From contig CP054190.1 in assembly GCA_015709575.1 (NCBI GenBank), positions 62,001 through 126,000 on the forward strand: 64,000 nucleotides of DNA, read 5' to 3'. The translations under genes and the position numbers were made by a program. This stretch comes from Planctomycetia bacterium. Lineage in GTDB: Bacteria > Planctomycetota > Phycisphaerae > UBA1845 > Fen-1342. The notes under the pieces were generated by a model. That model did no database searches, was not told where the DNA came from, and saw only the letters and a program-made list of their open reading frames with translations. Shown in pieces: positions 7,730 through 16,923 of this stretch (the first letter of the stretch is position 1; the number at the start of each line of letters is the position of its first letter).

Positions 7730-9934
7730 ATGCAGGCGCTGCGCGCCGACACGGAGATCCAGTTCGTCCGCGGGGTGGGGCCGCGCCGGGCGGAGTGGTT
7801 CGCGAAGGCCGGGGTCCGCACCGTCGGCGACCTGCTCGAGTACTTTCCCAGCCGTTATGAGCCTGCACAGGGCGGCGTGCCGATCGGTGAACTGCGCCCT
7901 GGCGCGCACGCCGCCGTGATCGGCGATGTGATCCGCACGCGCGGCCGCGACGGGTCGCTGCTGGTGGATATTTCCGATGGAATGGATGACCTGCGCCTGC
8001 GGTGGTTTCAGGCCACCCGCGCGGCCGGGCTGCTGAAGCGCGGCATGCGCGTGTGCGCGTCGGGGCGTGTGACGGTGTTCGGGGATCGGCTGGAAATGGT
8101 GCAGCCGGATACCACCGTGCTGTCGCCGGACGAGCCGCCGCCGGCGCTGGCGGCCGGGGCGAAGCTGATCGGCGTGTATCCCGGGAACGGGTTGCTCAAG
8201 CCGGCGCTCGTGCGGCGGACGATCGAAACCATCCTGGTTCAGCCGCATGTGCCGACCGCGGCGGTGCTGCCGGCGGAGCTGGTGAAGCGGCGCGGGCTGC
8301 TGGCGCGGGACGCGGCGCTGCGGGCGATGCACGAGCCGCGCAACGCGGAGGAGCAGGCGCAGGCGCGGCGGTCGCTGGCGTATGAGGAACTGCTGCTGGT
8401 CGAGCTGGGAATGGCGCTGCGGCGGCGGCGGCTGGGGGAGACGGCGGCAGGCCAGAAACTGCTGTGCACCCCGGAGATTGATCGGCGAATCCGGGCAAGA
8501 TTTCCCTTCCCGCTGACGAAAGCGCAGGACGGAGCGCTGCGCGAGATTGTCCGTGACCTGCGCAGCGGGCGCGGGATGACGCGGCTGCTGCAGGGGGACG
8601 TGGGCAGCGGCAAGACGGTGGTGGCGCTTTATGCGTGCCTGCTGGCGGTGGCGAATCGCAAGCAGGCGGCGATCATGGCGCCGACGGAGATCCTGGCGCA
8701 GCAGCATTTTCAGAGCATTGAAAAATACCTGGCGGGATCGAGGGTTCGGCGGGCGCTGCTGCGCGGCGGGGCGGCGGGTCGCCGCGAACGGGGGGAAACA
8801 CTGGCGGCGATCGAGCGCGGGGAGATGGACCTGCTGGTGGGGACACAGGCGCTGATCCAAAAGGATGTGATCTTTGCCGATCTGGCGCTGGTGGTGGTGG
8901 ACGAGCAGCACAAGTTCGGCGTGCTGCAACGGCATGAGTTCCGCGGCAAGGGCGGCCGCCCGCACTACCTCGTGATGACGGCGACGCCGATCCCGCGAAC
9001 CCTGGCGATGACGGTGTTCGGCGATCTGGACGTATCGCTGATTCGCGGAAGCCCGCCCGGGCGCGGACGGATCGTGACGCGCGTGACGCCGGGTTCGCGC
9101 TGGACGGACGTGCTGAAGTTTGCGCGCGGGCGGATCGAGGCGGGCGAGCAAGCCTACGTGGTGTGCCCGCAGATCGGAGAGGAGGAACCGAAGGAGTCGC
9201 ACGCGGCGGACGGCGAAGTGGCTGGCGCGAGCGGGCCAACGGAGCCGCGGCGGCGCTCGGGGGCGTCACGGGAAAGCGACGGGGGAGCGCGTGCGGGCGC
9301 GCGGCGCGAGGTGCGGACGGCGCTGGAGGTCTGGCGGGAGCTGACGGAGGGTGCGTGGAAAGGGCTGCGCGTCGGCCTGCTGCACGGGGGATTGAAGCCG
9401 GAGCAGACGCGGAGAGTGTTGAGCGAGTTTTCGAGCGGGGAGCTGCAGGCGATTGTGTGCACGACGGTAGTGGAAGTGGGGATCGACGTGCCTGCGGCGA
9501 CGCTGATGATTGTGGATCATGCGGAACGATATGGGCTGTCGCAGTTGCACCAGTTGCGCGGCCGGGTCGGGCGCGGGTCGCGGGACAGCCTTTGCGTGCT
9601 GGTGAATCGCGGGCAGGCCGCGGCAATCGAGGGCGGAACACCCGCGGCTGAGCGGTTAGCCGTGTTGGCGCGAACCACGAACGGATTCGAGATTGCGGAG
9701 GCGGACTTGCAACTGCGCGGGCCGGGGCAATTGCTGGGAACGCGGCAGCACGGCCTGCCGGAGTTGCGGGTGGCGAGCCTCGCGACGGACGAGGAGTTGA
9801 CGGAGCAGGCGAGGGAGGATGCGTTTGCGATCGTGGCGGCGGACCCGCGGTTGGCGGACCCGGTACATGCGGCGCTGCGGTCAGCACTGCGGCGGATGTT
9901 CGCGGGTCGACTGGCGCTGATCGACGCGGCGTGA
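7730..9934 (+). CDS. recG: ATP-dependent DNA helicase RecG
   Basis: A 734-residue superfamily 2 helicase that remodels stalled replication forks and Holliday junctions. The N-terminal wedge/OB region begins with the helix-hairpin-helix-like FVRGVGPRRAEWFAKAGV. Helicase motifs follow: GDVGSGKTVVA (Walker A, near residue 290), MAPTEILAQQH, DEQH (near 391), TATPIPRT, and motif VI QLRGRVGRGSRDS. Between the two RecA-like lobes, at about residues 484-527, there is an Arg/Ala/Ser-rich low-complexity insertion (SHAADGEVAGASGPTEPRRR and onward) where most RecG proteins are short. The catalytic motifs are intact, so the protein should be active. Confidence 0.95.
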   Translation: MQALRADTEIQFVRGVGPRRAEWFAKAGVRTVGDLLEYFPSRYEPAQGGVPIGELRPGAHAAVIGDVIRTRGRDGSLLVDISDGMDDLRLRWFQATRAAGLLKRGMRVCASGRVTVFGDRLEMVQPDTTVLSPDEPPPALAAGAKLIGVYPGNGLLKPALVRRTIETILVQPHVPTAAVLPAELVKRRGLLARDAALRAMHEPRNAEEQAQARRSLAYEELLLVELGMALRRRRLGETAAGQKLLCTPEIDRRIRARFPFPLTKAQDGALREIVRDLRSGRGMTRLLQGDVGSGKTVVALYACLLAVANRKQAAIMAPTEILAQQHFQSIEKYLAGSRVRRALLRGGAAGRRERGETLAAIERGEMDLLVGTQALIQKDVIFADLALVVVDEQHKFGVLQRHEFRGKGGRPHYLVMTATPIPRTLAMTVFGDLDVSLIRGSPPGRGRIVTRVTPGSRWTDVLKFARGRIEAGEQAYVVCPQIGEEEPKESHAADGEVAGASGPTEPRRRSGASRESDGGARAGARREVRTALEVWRELTEGAWKGLRVGLLHGGLKPEQTRRVLSEFSSGELQAIVCTTVVEVGIDVPAATLMIVDHAERYGLSQLHQLRGRVGRGSRDSLCVLVNRGQAAAIEGGTPAAERLAVLARTTNGFEIAEADLQLRGPGQLLGTRQHGLPELRVASLATDEELTEQAREDAFAIVAADPRLADPVHAALRSALRRMFAGRLALIDAA

Positions 9935-10111
9935 GCCACCACTGCGGCCGTGTCAGATGGTTGCATGGGGCGACGTCGCGGAATTGGCTGTACAGGCGGG
10001 GATTGACCGGCTACGCTGAAAAATCGGTCGTCGCGGGCTGGCCGGTTCGTCGCGCGTCGCGGAAGCGCGGGAGTCCGGCCGGCGGGCCGCACGGCAAGGA
10101 CGCTCACCCGC

Positions 10112-10579
10112 ATGGCGACGGAACCCCTCCAAACGGCCCACGGCTCGGAATTCCCGCATTGTCAGCAGATTTCGGTGTTTCTCGAAAACCGGCTGGGTCA
10201 GTTGCTGCGGCTGTCGCGCGTGCTGGACGGCGACGACATCAGCATCCTGGCGCTGTCGGTCGAGGGGTCGATCGATTGCGCGATCGTGCGGCTGCTGGTC
10301 AACGCCCCGGACGTGGCGACCGAGCGCCTGAGCGACGCCGGATTCGCGCACTCCTCCACGGATGTGCTGGTGGTGGAGCTGCCGGCGGGAAAGCGCGGCA
10401 TCGTGCAGGTGTGCATGGCGCTGATCCAGGGGGAGATCAACATCAATTACACCTATCCGATCCTCGCGTCGCGTTCGCACTCGGAACCGCGGCTGGCAAT
10501 CCAGGTGGATAATCTGTCGGCGGCGGCGCGGGTGCTGATCTCAAAGCGGTTTCACGTGCTGGATCAGAGCGATCTCTAG
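10112..10579 (+). CDS. ACT domain protein
   Basis: A 155-residue protein with two ACT-like modules. The first opens QISVFLENRLGQLLRLSRVL, a typical ACT beta-alpha start resembling the acetolactate synthase regulatory subunit. The second, around residues 80-150, begins RGIVQVCMALIQGEININYTYPI. ACT domains bind amino acids and control enzymes allosterically; no catalytic domain is attached, so this is a stand-alone regulatory subunit or sensor. The ligand is unknown. No obvious partner gene is adjacent. There is no clear Shine-Dalgarno before the ATG. Confidence 0.8.
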   Translation: MATEPLQTAHGSEFPHCQQISVFLENRLGQLLRLSRVLDGDDISILALSVEGSIDCAIVRLLVNAPDVATERLSDAGFAHSSTDVLVVELPAGKRGIVQVCMALIQGEININYTYPILASRSHSEPRLAIQVDNLSAAARVLISKRFHVLDQSDL

Positions 10580-10693
10580 CATCCCGGAAGCAAGTCCAAC
10601 CCACCCGGAAGAGATCGCCGGCCCGATCGTCCGCGTGCACAAGCGCGTGCGTCACGCCGCCGCGTCGATCGTGGGACAGAGTCCGAGCCATCC

Positions 10694-11569
10694 ATGATCC
10701 GCCCACCCGAACAGCCGCCCGAGATTCGCGAGTGGGTCATGTCGGACGGCGCCCGGCTGCGCGGGCGAACGTGGCCGGCGGCGAAGCCGGGGCGGACGCC
10801 GATCCTGTATTTCCACGGAATTCAATCGCACGGCGGCTGGTACGAATGGTCGGCGGCGCGGCTGGCGCGGGTTTCAGGCGCGGCGGTCGTGATGGTGGAC
10901 CGACGCGGAAGCGGGATGAACCGCGATGCACGGGGAGACGTGCCGGATGGCGGGCGGTGGCTGGCGGACGTGAGCGAGCTGGCGGACGCCCTCTCCGTTG
11001 ATGCCGCGGGAGCCGTGAACGCTGCGCGGGTCCGGCTGGCGGGGGTGAGCTGGGGCGGAAAGCTGGCTGCCGCCTGGGCGCTGGCCAATCCCGGGCGGGT
11101 CGAGGCGCTGCTGCTGCTGGCGCCGGGGATCTTTCCGAGAGTGGACGTCAGCTTCGCGCGGAAGATCGAGATCGGCGTTTCGCTGGTGTCGAACCCGACA
11201 CGTGCGTTTGAGATTCCGCTGAGTGATCCAGCCCTGTTCACGTCAAACGCGGCGGCGCAATCGGCGATCGCAGCCGACCCGCTGAAGCTCACGCACGCCA
11301 CCGCCCGCTTTCTCTATCACTCGGCACGGATGGACCGCATGTGCGCCCGCGCACGGGCAGGTGCGCTACACGTTCCGACGACGCTGCTGCTGGCGGAGAG
11401 AGATCGCATCATCCGCAATCGCGAGACTCGCCAATGGGCCGAGCGGGTCTGCGCCGGCGGGTTGCGACTGCGCGAACTGGCGGGGGCGGAGCACACGCTG
11501 GAGTTCGAGGAGCCGACCGCCGAGTTTGAGGCGGAGCTGGATAGGTGGGCGGCGGGTGGTGGCGATTGA
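10694..11569 (+). CDS. Alpha/beta hydrolase
   Basis: A 291-residue alpha/beta-hydrolase of the monoacylglycerol-lipase/lysophospholipase type. The oxyanion-hole strand is ILYFHGIQSHGGWY, followed by VVMVDRRGSG. The nucleophile elbow is GVSWGGK (catalytic Ser), the acid is probably the Asp in LLLAERDRII, and the His is in AGAEHTLEF. There is no signal peptide, so it should be cytoplasmic. The substrate is not predictable; a small ester or acylglycerol is the usual guess. Confidence 0.88.
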   Translation: MIRPPEQPPEIREWVMSDGARLRGRTWPAAKPGRTPILYFHGIQSHGGWYEWSAARLARVSGAAVVMVDRRGSGMNRDARGDVPDGGRWLADVSELADALSVDAAGAVNAARVRLAGVSWGGKLAAAWALANPGRVEALLLLAPGIFPRVDVSFARKIEIGVSLVSNPTRAFEIPLSDPALFTSNAAAQSAIAADPLKLTHATARFLYHSARMDRMCARARAGALHVPTTLLLAERDRIIRNRETRQWAERVCAGGLRLRELAGAEHTLEFEEPTAEFEAELDRWAAGGGD

Positions 11570-12068
11570 GAGAATCGAAAATCTCACTTCAGACAACAGA
11601 CTTCGAGCTCAGGTCACGGATTGCAGGGTTCCGATTTCATCCCTCCGATTCCCGTTGTCAGAATTCACATCGCCGTTCAGCGCGGGCCCACACGGACGCT
11701 TGCCGGCGTGGGTTGGGGGGCTATTCAGAACCGTCGGGCTTCGCCGCGCTCCGGGACACCCCGCGGAACGTAATCCCGGTGCACGACGACCGTCACCGGC
11801 GATGAAACTTCGTTCACAGGATTTCAAACCGACCCCCGACATTCGAAGGCCGGTGACCGTACACACCGCCACAAAGTGAACGATGTGAACGAATTTATGA
11901 CGATTGGTCCATTGGTAATGGCGGTAGCGGACTGGTTGGTCGATGGCGCATTGAGCGTCGGAACAGGGTTGGCGCTGGTCAAATAAACGCTATGTTGGAG
12001 CGGTTTCGAAGCCGCCTTCACACGCCGTTGGCGCGCAGCGGCACAACCGGCAGACGGGGCCATTCACC
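11570..12068. other. Intergenic region, 499 nt, no gene seen
   Basis: This spacer is distinctly less GC-rich than the flanking genes, especially from about 11860 to 12000. Short frames on both strands lack family features, start signals or sensible composition. The only feature I can support is a weak promoter at 11969-11996 for the haloperoxidase gene. Confidence 0.5.
11969..11996 (+). promoter_or_regulatory. Candidate promoter for the haloperoxidase lipoprotein
   Basis: TTGGCG (11969-11974) and TATGTT (11991-11996), separated by 16 nt, each match the sigma-70 consensus at four of six positions. The leader to the ATG at 12069 would be about 65 nt. Confidence 0.3.
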
Positions 12069-13523
12069 ATGAATCGTTCGATGATCGAATTTGCGCGGCG
12101 CGCGGGCGCAACGTTGGCGGCAGTGGCAATTCTCGGAAGCCTGACGGGCTGTCCGTTTCTCGACGCGCTGGCGCCCCAGGATGGGGACATCAAGACCAGC
12201 GTGCTGCGATGGAACCAGATTTCCGTTGATACCAGCGGACTGGATCACTCGCCGCTGCGCAACGGAGAGGACCGCACGTTCGGTCATCAGTTGGGACCCG
12301 GCAAGTCTTCCCGAGCCGCGGCGATCACGCAGATTGCCGTGTTTGACGCGATCAACGCGGTGACGCGCGAATATGAAACGTACACGCGGCTGCCGGCGTC
12401 GGAAGTGCCGGTGTCCTTGCCGGCGGCGATTGCGCAGGCGGCGCACGACACGCTGGTGGCGCTCTACCCGTCGCACACGCTGCGGCTGGACGGGCTGCTG
12501 GCGGAGGAGCTGGCGAAGATCCCGAACGGGCTGTTGAAGGAGAACGGAATCGAGCTGGGTGCGGCGGCGGCCGCGGCGATTCTGAAGATGCGCGAGAACG
12601 ACGGCTCGGAGATTGTGGAGCCGTATGAGATCAGCCCGATGCCGGGCGCGTGGCGGCCGGACCCGATCAATCCGAATCAGCAGCCGCTCGGCGAGGAATG
12701 GTATCGCGTCAAGCCGTTTGTGATGAACAGCGCGACGCAATTCCGCTGTCCGCCGCCGCCGGCGATGGACAGTGCGGAATATGCGGCGGCGTACAACGAG
12801 GTGATAGCGCTGGGCGGCGACGGGGTCACGACACCGACGATCCGCACGGAAGAGCAGTCGCTGATCGGGATCTACTGGGCGTATGACGGGACGCCGTCGT
12901 TGTGTGCGCCGCCGCGTCTGTACAACCAGATCGCGACGCTGGTCGCGCAGCAGGAGGGCAGCTCCGGCGCGGAGATCGCGCGGCTGCTCGCGCTGGTGAA
13001 CGTGGGAATGGCGGACTCCGGAATCGCCTGCTGGGAGTCGAAATTTCACTACAACTTCTGGCGGCCGGTGACGGGGATTCGCGAAGCGGATCCGGGGACG
13101 GGGCCGACCGGGCTGGGCGACGGCAACCCGGACACGCTCTGCAATGAGCAGTTCGTGCCGCTGTGCGCACCCGCGACGAACCTGATCGGGCCGAACTTCA
13201 CACCGCCCTTCCCTGCCTATCCGTCCGGGCACGCGACGTTTGGCGGCGCGTTGTTCGAGGTGCTGCGGCAGTTCTATGGCCGGGACGACATCGCATTCAC
13301 GTTCGTGTCGGATGAGTTGAACGGCGAGACGCTGGACAACGAAGGCAACGTGCGGCCGCTGTTCCCGCGGTCGTTCACGTCGTTCTCGCAGGCGGAGGAG
13401 GAGAACGGCCAGAGCCGGATTTACCTGGGGATCCACTGGGCCTTTGATAAGACCGAGGGGATCGTGATGGGCAACAAGGTCGCGGACCACATCATCAAGA
13501 GTGCGTTCACGAAGCGCAAGTAG
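12069..13523 (+). CDS. Vanadium-dependent haloperoxidase-like PAP2 superfamily lipoprotein
   Basis: A 484-residue predicted lipoprotein: the signal ends LGSLTGC with the lipidated Cys at residue 28. The C-terminal half carries the full vanadate/phosphate site of the family: K325 and R332 in SKFHYNFWRP, the PSGH motif (S386-G387-H388) in PAYPSGHATFGG, and R450 with H456 in SRIYLGIHWAFD. Vanadium haloperoxidases use hydrogen peroxide to oxidise halides; the same fold serves acid phosphatases, so the reaction is not certain. Length and the KFHYNFWRP form favour the bacterial haloperoxidase branch. It is placed on the outer side of a membrane and has no operon partners. Confidence 0.9.
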   Translation: MNRSMIEFARRAGATLAAVAILGSLTGCPFLDALAPQDGDIKTSVLRWNQISVDTSGLDHSPLRNGEDRTFGHQLGPGKSSRAAAITQIAVFDAINAVTREYETYTRLPASEVPVSLPAAIAQAAHDTLVALYPSHTLRLDGLLAEELAKIPNGLLKENGIELGAAAAAAILKMRENDGSEIVEPYEISPMPGAWRPDPINPNQQPLGEEWYRVKPFVMNSATQFRCPPPPAMDSAEYAAAYNEVIALGGDGVTTPTIRTEEQSLIGIYWAYDGTPSLCAPPRLYNQIATLVAQQEGSSGAEIARLLALVNVGMADSGIACWESKFHYNFWRPVTGIREADPGTGPTGLGDGNPDTLCNEQFVPLCAPATNLIGPNFTPPFPAYPSGHATFGGALFEVLRQFYGRDDIAFTFVSDELNGETLDNEGNVRPLFPRSFTSFSQAEEENGQSRIYLGIHWAFDKTEGIVMGNKVADHIIKSAFTKRK

Positions 13524-13601
13524 CACGAGACACCGCGGATGGTCCGATCGCGGAAACGCGCCCCGGATCGCGCCGCACGAATCGTGAGCAGATCAACAGA
13601 G

Positions 13602-13635
13602 TGCCCGGTCGGCGCGCAGCGGCGCCGGCCGGGCA
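13602..13635. terminator. Hairpin between convergent genes
   Basis: TGCCCGGTCGGCGC and GCGCCGGCCGGGCA pair over 14 positions with one G-U wobble around the 6-nt loop GCAGCG. It sits between the stops of the haloperoxidase gene and maf, where a bidirectional terminator is expected. No T-tract follows on either strand, so it may act as a roadblock or mRNA 3' stabiliser. Confidence 0.55.
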
Positions 13636-13676
13636 TCCGGCCTTGGGCCCCCGCCGGCGCGACAGGTCCGGTGGGG

Positions 13677-14411
13677 TCAGCCCGCGTCGCGCTTCATCAT
13701 GCGCACCAGAAGCTCGATCGGCAGGCCGACCACGTTTGAATAGCTGCCATCGATACGATCGATCAGCGCGTCGGCCGGCCCCTGGATGCCGTACGCACCG
13801 GCCTTGTCGCGCCACTCGCCGCTTCGCAAATACTCCTCGATGGCCGATTCGTCGTCTCGCATGTGGACGCGCGTGATGTCGGCCGCGATGCGGCGGGCGA
13901 CAATCTGCGCTTTTGTCGCATCATCGGCGTCAGGGCGACACACTGAGAAACACTCGGCGTCAGGCGAACACATGGCGGGGTTTTTGACGTCATTCGGGGA
14001 CGGCCGGAGCGAAGTCGCCACAGACTCGACGCGCAGCAGGCAGACGCCGGTGATGACCTCGCAGACCCGGCCGGCCTGCAATCGCAGCATGCGGCCGGCG
14101 TCGTCCGCGTCGCGCGGCTTGCCGAGCACCTGCCCGAGGCAGACAACAATCGTGTCTGCACCGACGACCTCAACGGGCAGTGCGCCGGGAGAGGCTGCCG
14201 ACCGGGCGTCCTGCACAAGCTGATCGGCCACGCTGCGGGCCTTGGCGTGCGCCAGCGCCATGGCCCAGGCGCGCGGGCGCATCGCCGCGCGCTCGTCAGC
14301 GGACGGCTCATTCCAGCTCGCCGGTACCACGGAAAATGGGCGCCCGAGCTGCGCGAGCAGCGTGCGTCGCTGCGGGCTGGCGGAGGCGAGGATCAGCGGG
14401 GGCGGCGCCAT
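13677..14411 (-). CDS. maf: Maf family nucleoside triphosphate pyrophosphatase
   Basis: A 244-residue Maf/YhdE enzyme, which hydrolyses non-canonical or surplus NTPs (often dTTP/UTP or modified nucleotides) to the monophosphate. The signature ILASASPQRRTLLAQLG opens the protein, VVGADTIVV gives the acidic pocket, GKPRDADDAGRML the substrate lid, and DKAGAYGIQG the final motif. Between the TGVCLLRVES strand and the RVHMRDDE segment there is a roughly 45-residue insertion that other Maf proteins lack. It includes a short internal duplication (CSPDAE / CRPDAD) that is also visible in the DNA. The ATG has no Shine-Dalgarno but a -10-like box 8 nt upstream. Confidence 0.92.
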   Translation of the reverse strand: MAPPPLILASASPQRRTLLAQLGRPFSVVPASWNEPSADERAAMRPRAWAMALAHAKARSVADQLVQDARSAASPGALPVEVVGADTIVVCLGQVLGKPRDADDAGRMLRLQAGRVCEVITGVCLLRVESVATSLRPSPNDVKNPAMCSPDAECFSVCRPDADDATKAQIVARRIAADITRVHMRDDESAIEEYLRSGEWRDKAGAYGIQGPADALIDRIDGSYSNVVGLPIELLVRMMKRDAG

Positions 14412-14419
14412 GCGCGCGG

Positions 14420-14448
14420 GTTGTAAGCGAGGGCGGAAATGCGGGCAA
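14420..14448 (-). promoter_or_regulatory. Candidate leaderless promoter of maf
   Basis: On the minus strand TTGCCC (14448-14443), a 17-nt spacer and TACAAC (14425-14420) lie 8 nt before the ATG. Transcription would then begin at or next to the start codon. The same layout precedes the glycosyltransferase gene at 27226. Confidence 0.45.
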
Positions 14449-14531
14449 ACCGCGATTGGCGTTCAGGGGTAGCCACGCCCGCAAGGCGCTTACCGAATCC
14501 GCCCCATGGGTTGGATCTCCACACGCAAGGG

Positions 14532-16820
14532 CTACGGCGCCGGGCACGCGTCGCCGGGCGGCGGCGGCTGGATCATGCACGCGACGAACGGGTCGCGATC
14601 AAAGCCGTTGAACGTGCCATCCCGGTTGATGTCACCTGAGCAGCGGTGGAGATTCCAGCACGCGAACGAGCCCCTCCAACCCGCGGGAGGGGTGGGGGAA
14701 CTGGTCCATATATTTGCCAGTACAAACAGATCGATATCCAGGTTGTTCACCACGCCGTCGCAGTTCATGTCGCCGGCCAGGCACTCCGGCACGCAGGATC
14801 GGCCGGGCGGCGGCAGGCTGGATACGCACGCGATGAACGGATCCACGTCGAACCCGTTGAGTGAGCCGCTCAGGTCCAGATCCGCGGAACACCCGCGGAC
14901 CTGCCAGCATTGCGGCGTGCTGGTCCAGCCGGCGGGCGGATCGACAGAGCCGGGCTCCAGGATCACCGCGATGAACGGCGCGATGTCGAAATTGTTTACC
15001 GCGCCGTCGCAGTTCACATCCCCCGGCAGGCAGACCGCCGCGCAGTGTCCGTCGCAGGGCGTACCGGGTAATAGCACGGAGCCCAGTGACCGCAGGCACT
15101 CGAATGGCGACGTCACGATGCAGGCGCCGTTTCTCAGGCAGCATCCTCGCACGTCCGCGCAGACGCCGGCGGTGCAGTCAGGCTCACCGACCAGCACCAG
15201 GCCGCCGGCACTCGTGCACGGCTCCACGGCGATTCGCTGACAACTTCCATCCGCGAAGCAGCAAGTCCGGGCGGATGGGCAGGAATTCGGAGCGCAGGTC
15301 GTGCCGACGGCCCGCGGAGCGCCCGCGAGCTGCGTGCACACCTGCGGCAACAGCACCTCGCAACTGCCATTGGGAAGGCAACAGGCGCGCGGTGCGCAAT
15401 CCTCGAGCAGCAGCGTGTATTCGCCGCAGGGCGACGGGCGCACCGCGATCCAATGCGTGCCCGGCGGGAGCACCAGCAGGTCCAGGTTGCCCCGCGCCAG
15501 CCCGTCGCAGGGCGGGCAGATCGTCGATTCCGCCAGGGTCGGCGTCAGGCCGGGCGCTGAAACCGTCGCGCGCAGGCAGATCGGCGCGGTCACGGTCAAT
15601 CGATAGATCACGTCCTCCGACTCGGATGCGCAGGTGAGACTGCGCGACATGCCGCATGACGTTCGCGTGTCGGTGAATGGCAGCTGGGCCGGCACCGTCA
15701 CCTGGATCGGGTCAATGCACCCGCTCCCCGGAGAGGCGGGACACTGGGCAGCGGCGCACGATGCTCCCAGCTCCTGCGGCTCGCCGTTGGAGAGAACGCA
15801 TGCCGCGGCCGTGATGAACCGGCAATCCCCATCACCGTAGCAGCACGCGCGCGGGCAGTAATCGAGGATGCACGACACGCCGCCGCCGAGGAACACGCCG
15901 CCCGCGGCCGCGCACATATCGGCGGTCATGTTGGCAATGCAGCCGGCGCCGATGCAACACGCGCCCGGGCCGCCGCCCGCGACATGGAAGCGCACCCAGC
16001 CGACCGCGGGCGCTTCGCCGAGCGGCACATGAATCGTGACCGGCACGCCCGATGAGTCTTCCAACGTCACGCGAACCGAGGCTGCGCTCACCGCGTTCGC
16101 AGGCACAACGACATCCGGAAAGCCGGTGCGCGCCTGGGCCGACCCCGGCGTGTACAGCACGGTGGCGGCCACGCCCAGCAGGAACTCCCCCGGGGCGAAG
16201 GTGAGATTCAGCAGGTTGCCCGTCCAGCCGGGTTGAGACGTCAGCGGAACCTGAAAGAGAACAACCTGCGCGCCGGTGGTCGTAGAAATGCGGATATTGC
16301 CGGCGCGGAGAATGGCGGGGAAGAACAGCGCGGTTTCGGTCGAACATTCGAGCGCGGCGGCATACGGGTCTGGCGTGCCCGCTGAACCGGTCACGCGCGC
16401 GGAAATCTGATCAAGGCCGCTGAAACCGACGCCATACCACGTCACGCGGCGCCCGCCGTCGGGGGTTTCCGTCGCGGATTGCAGCAGAAAGTCCCCAGTG
16501 AGATCCGAGACCGGGTGCCCATGAAGCGACAGGCCGTGCACCGGCGGCGGGATGGTCAGCGTGTAGCGACGAATCAACAGCGGCGTGGAGGGAACGGCAA
16601 TACGGAAGTAATCAGCCGTGCCGGGCCCGATGAGCGGAAAGAGATCGGCCCCGGTGGTGATGCCGGTAACACGGTCGCCGCACTGCATTGTCGCGGGCGT
16701 CGCGTCTGCGCGGCGGTCGTTCGGCTCGACCTCCGGGAAGTCCGCGGCGAGGGCCGATGCGGCGGAAAGGACTGACCCCAGGGCCGGCAACGCCGCCGTC
16801 AGGAATCGCGTTACGCGCAC
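14532..16820 (-). CDS. Secreted Cys-rich modular protein with dockerin-like repeats (paralogue A)
   Basis: A 762-residue exported protein. A signal peptide (FLTAALPALGSVLSAASALA) is followed by a PPC-like N-terminal domain beginning DFPEVEPNDRRA. Two Cys modules (starting ACCIGAGC and ACCYGDGDC), a second PPC-like domain (about GSGCIDPIQ to YTLLLEDC) and three more Cys modules (ACCLPNGSC, TCCFADGSC, GCCLRNGAC) come next. The C-terminus has four dockerin-like calcium loops: GDVNCDGAVNNFD, ADLDLSGSLNGFD, GDMNCDGVVNNLD, GDINRDGTFNGFD. The function is unknown; an extracellular calcium-stabilised structural or adhesive role is inferred. The start is the GTG at 16820. It is a tandem paralogue of the next upstream gene, which has one dockerin pair fewer. 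Confidence 0.85.
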   Translation of the reverse strand: MRVTRFLTAALPALGSVLSAASALAADFPEVEPNDRRADATPATMQCGDRVTGITTGADLFPLIGPGTADYFRIAVPSTPLLIRRYTLTIPPPVHGLSLHGHPVSDLTGDFLLQSATETPDGGRRVTWYGVGFSGLDQISARVTGSAGTPDPYAAALECSTETALFFPAILRAGNIRISTTTGAQVVLFQVPLTSQPGWTGNLLNLTFAPGEFLLGVAATVLYTPGSAQARTGFPDVVVPANAVSAASVRVTLEDSSGVPVTIHVPLGEAPAVGWVRFHVAGGGPGACCIGAGCIANMTADMCAAAGGVFLGGGVSCILDYCPRACCYGDGDCRFITAAACVLSNGEPQELGASCAAAQCPASPGSGCIDPIQVTVPAQLPFTDTRTSCGMSRSLTCASESEDVIYRLTVTAPICLRATVSAPGLTPTLAESTICPPCDGLARGNLDLLVLPPGTHWIAVRPSPCGEYTLLLEDCAPRACCLPNGSCEVLLPQVCTQLAGAPRAVGTTCAPNSCPSARTCCFADGSCQRIAVEPCTSAGGLVLVGEPDCTAGVCADVRGCCLRNGACIVTSPFECLRSLGSVLLPGTPCDGHCAAVCLPGDVNCDGAVNNFDIAPFIAVILEPGSVDPPAGWTSTPQCWQVRGCSADLDLSGSLNGFDVDPFIACVSSLPPPGRSCVPECLAGDMNCDGVVNNLDIDLFVLANIWTSSPTPPAGWRGSFACWNLHRCSGDINRDGTFNGFDRDPFVACMIQPPPPGDACPAP

Positions 16821-16923
16821 GCTTGTCTCTTTCTCGCTGCGGGAAGCTCGGCCGGCGATGTCGCGAGATCCCGCGACCTGGCTTGTAAACCGCAAGCACA
16901 CTGGGCCGGGCCGTTAGGCGCGA

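Noticed and set aside
7682..9202. A 506-codon frame antisense to recG
   Set aside because: Composition is His/Arg/Gln/Pro-rich without any domain; recG on the other strand is certain.
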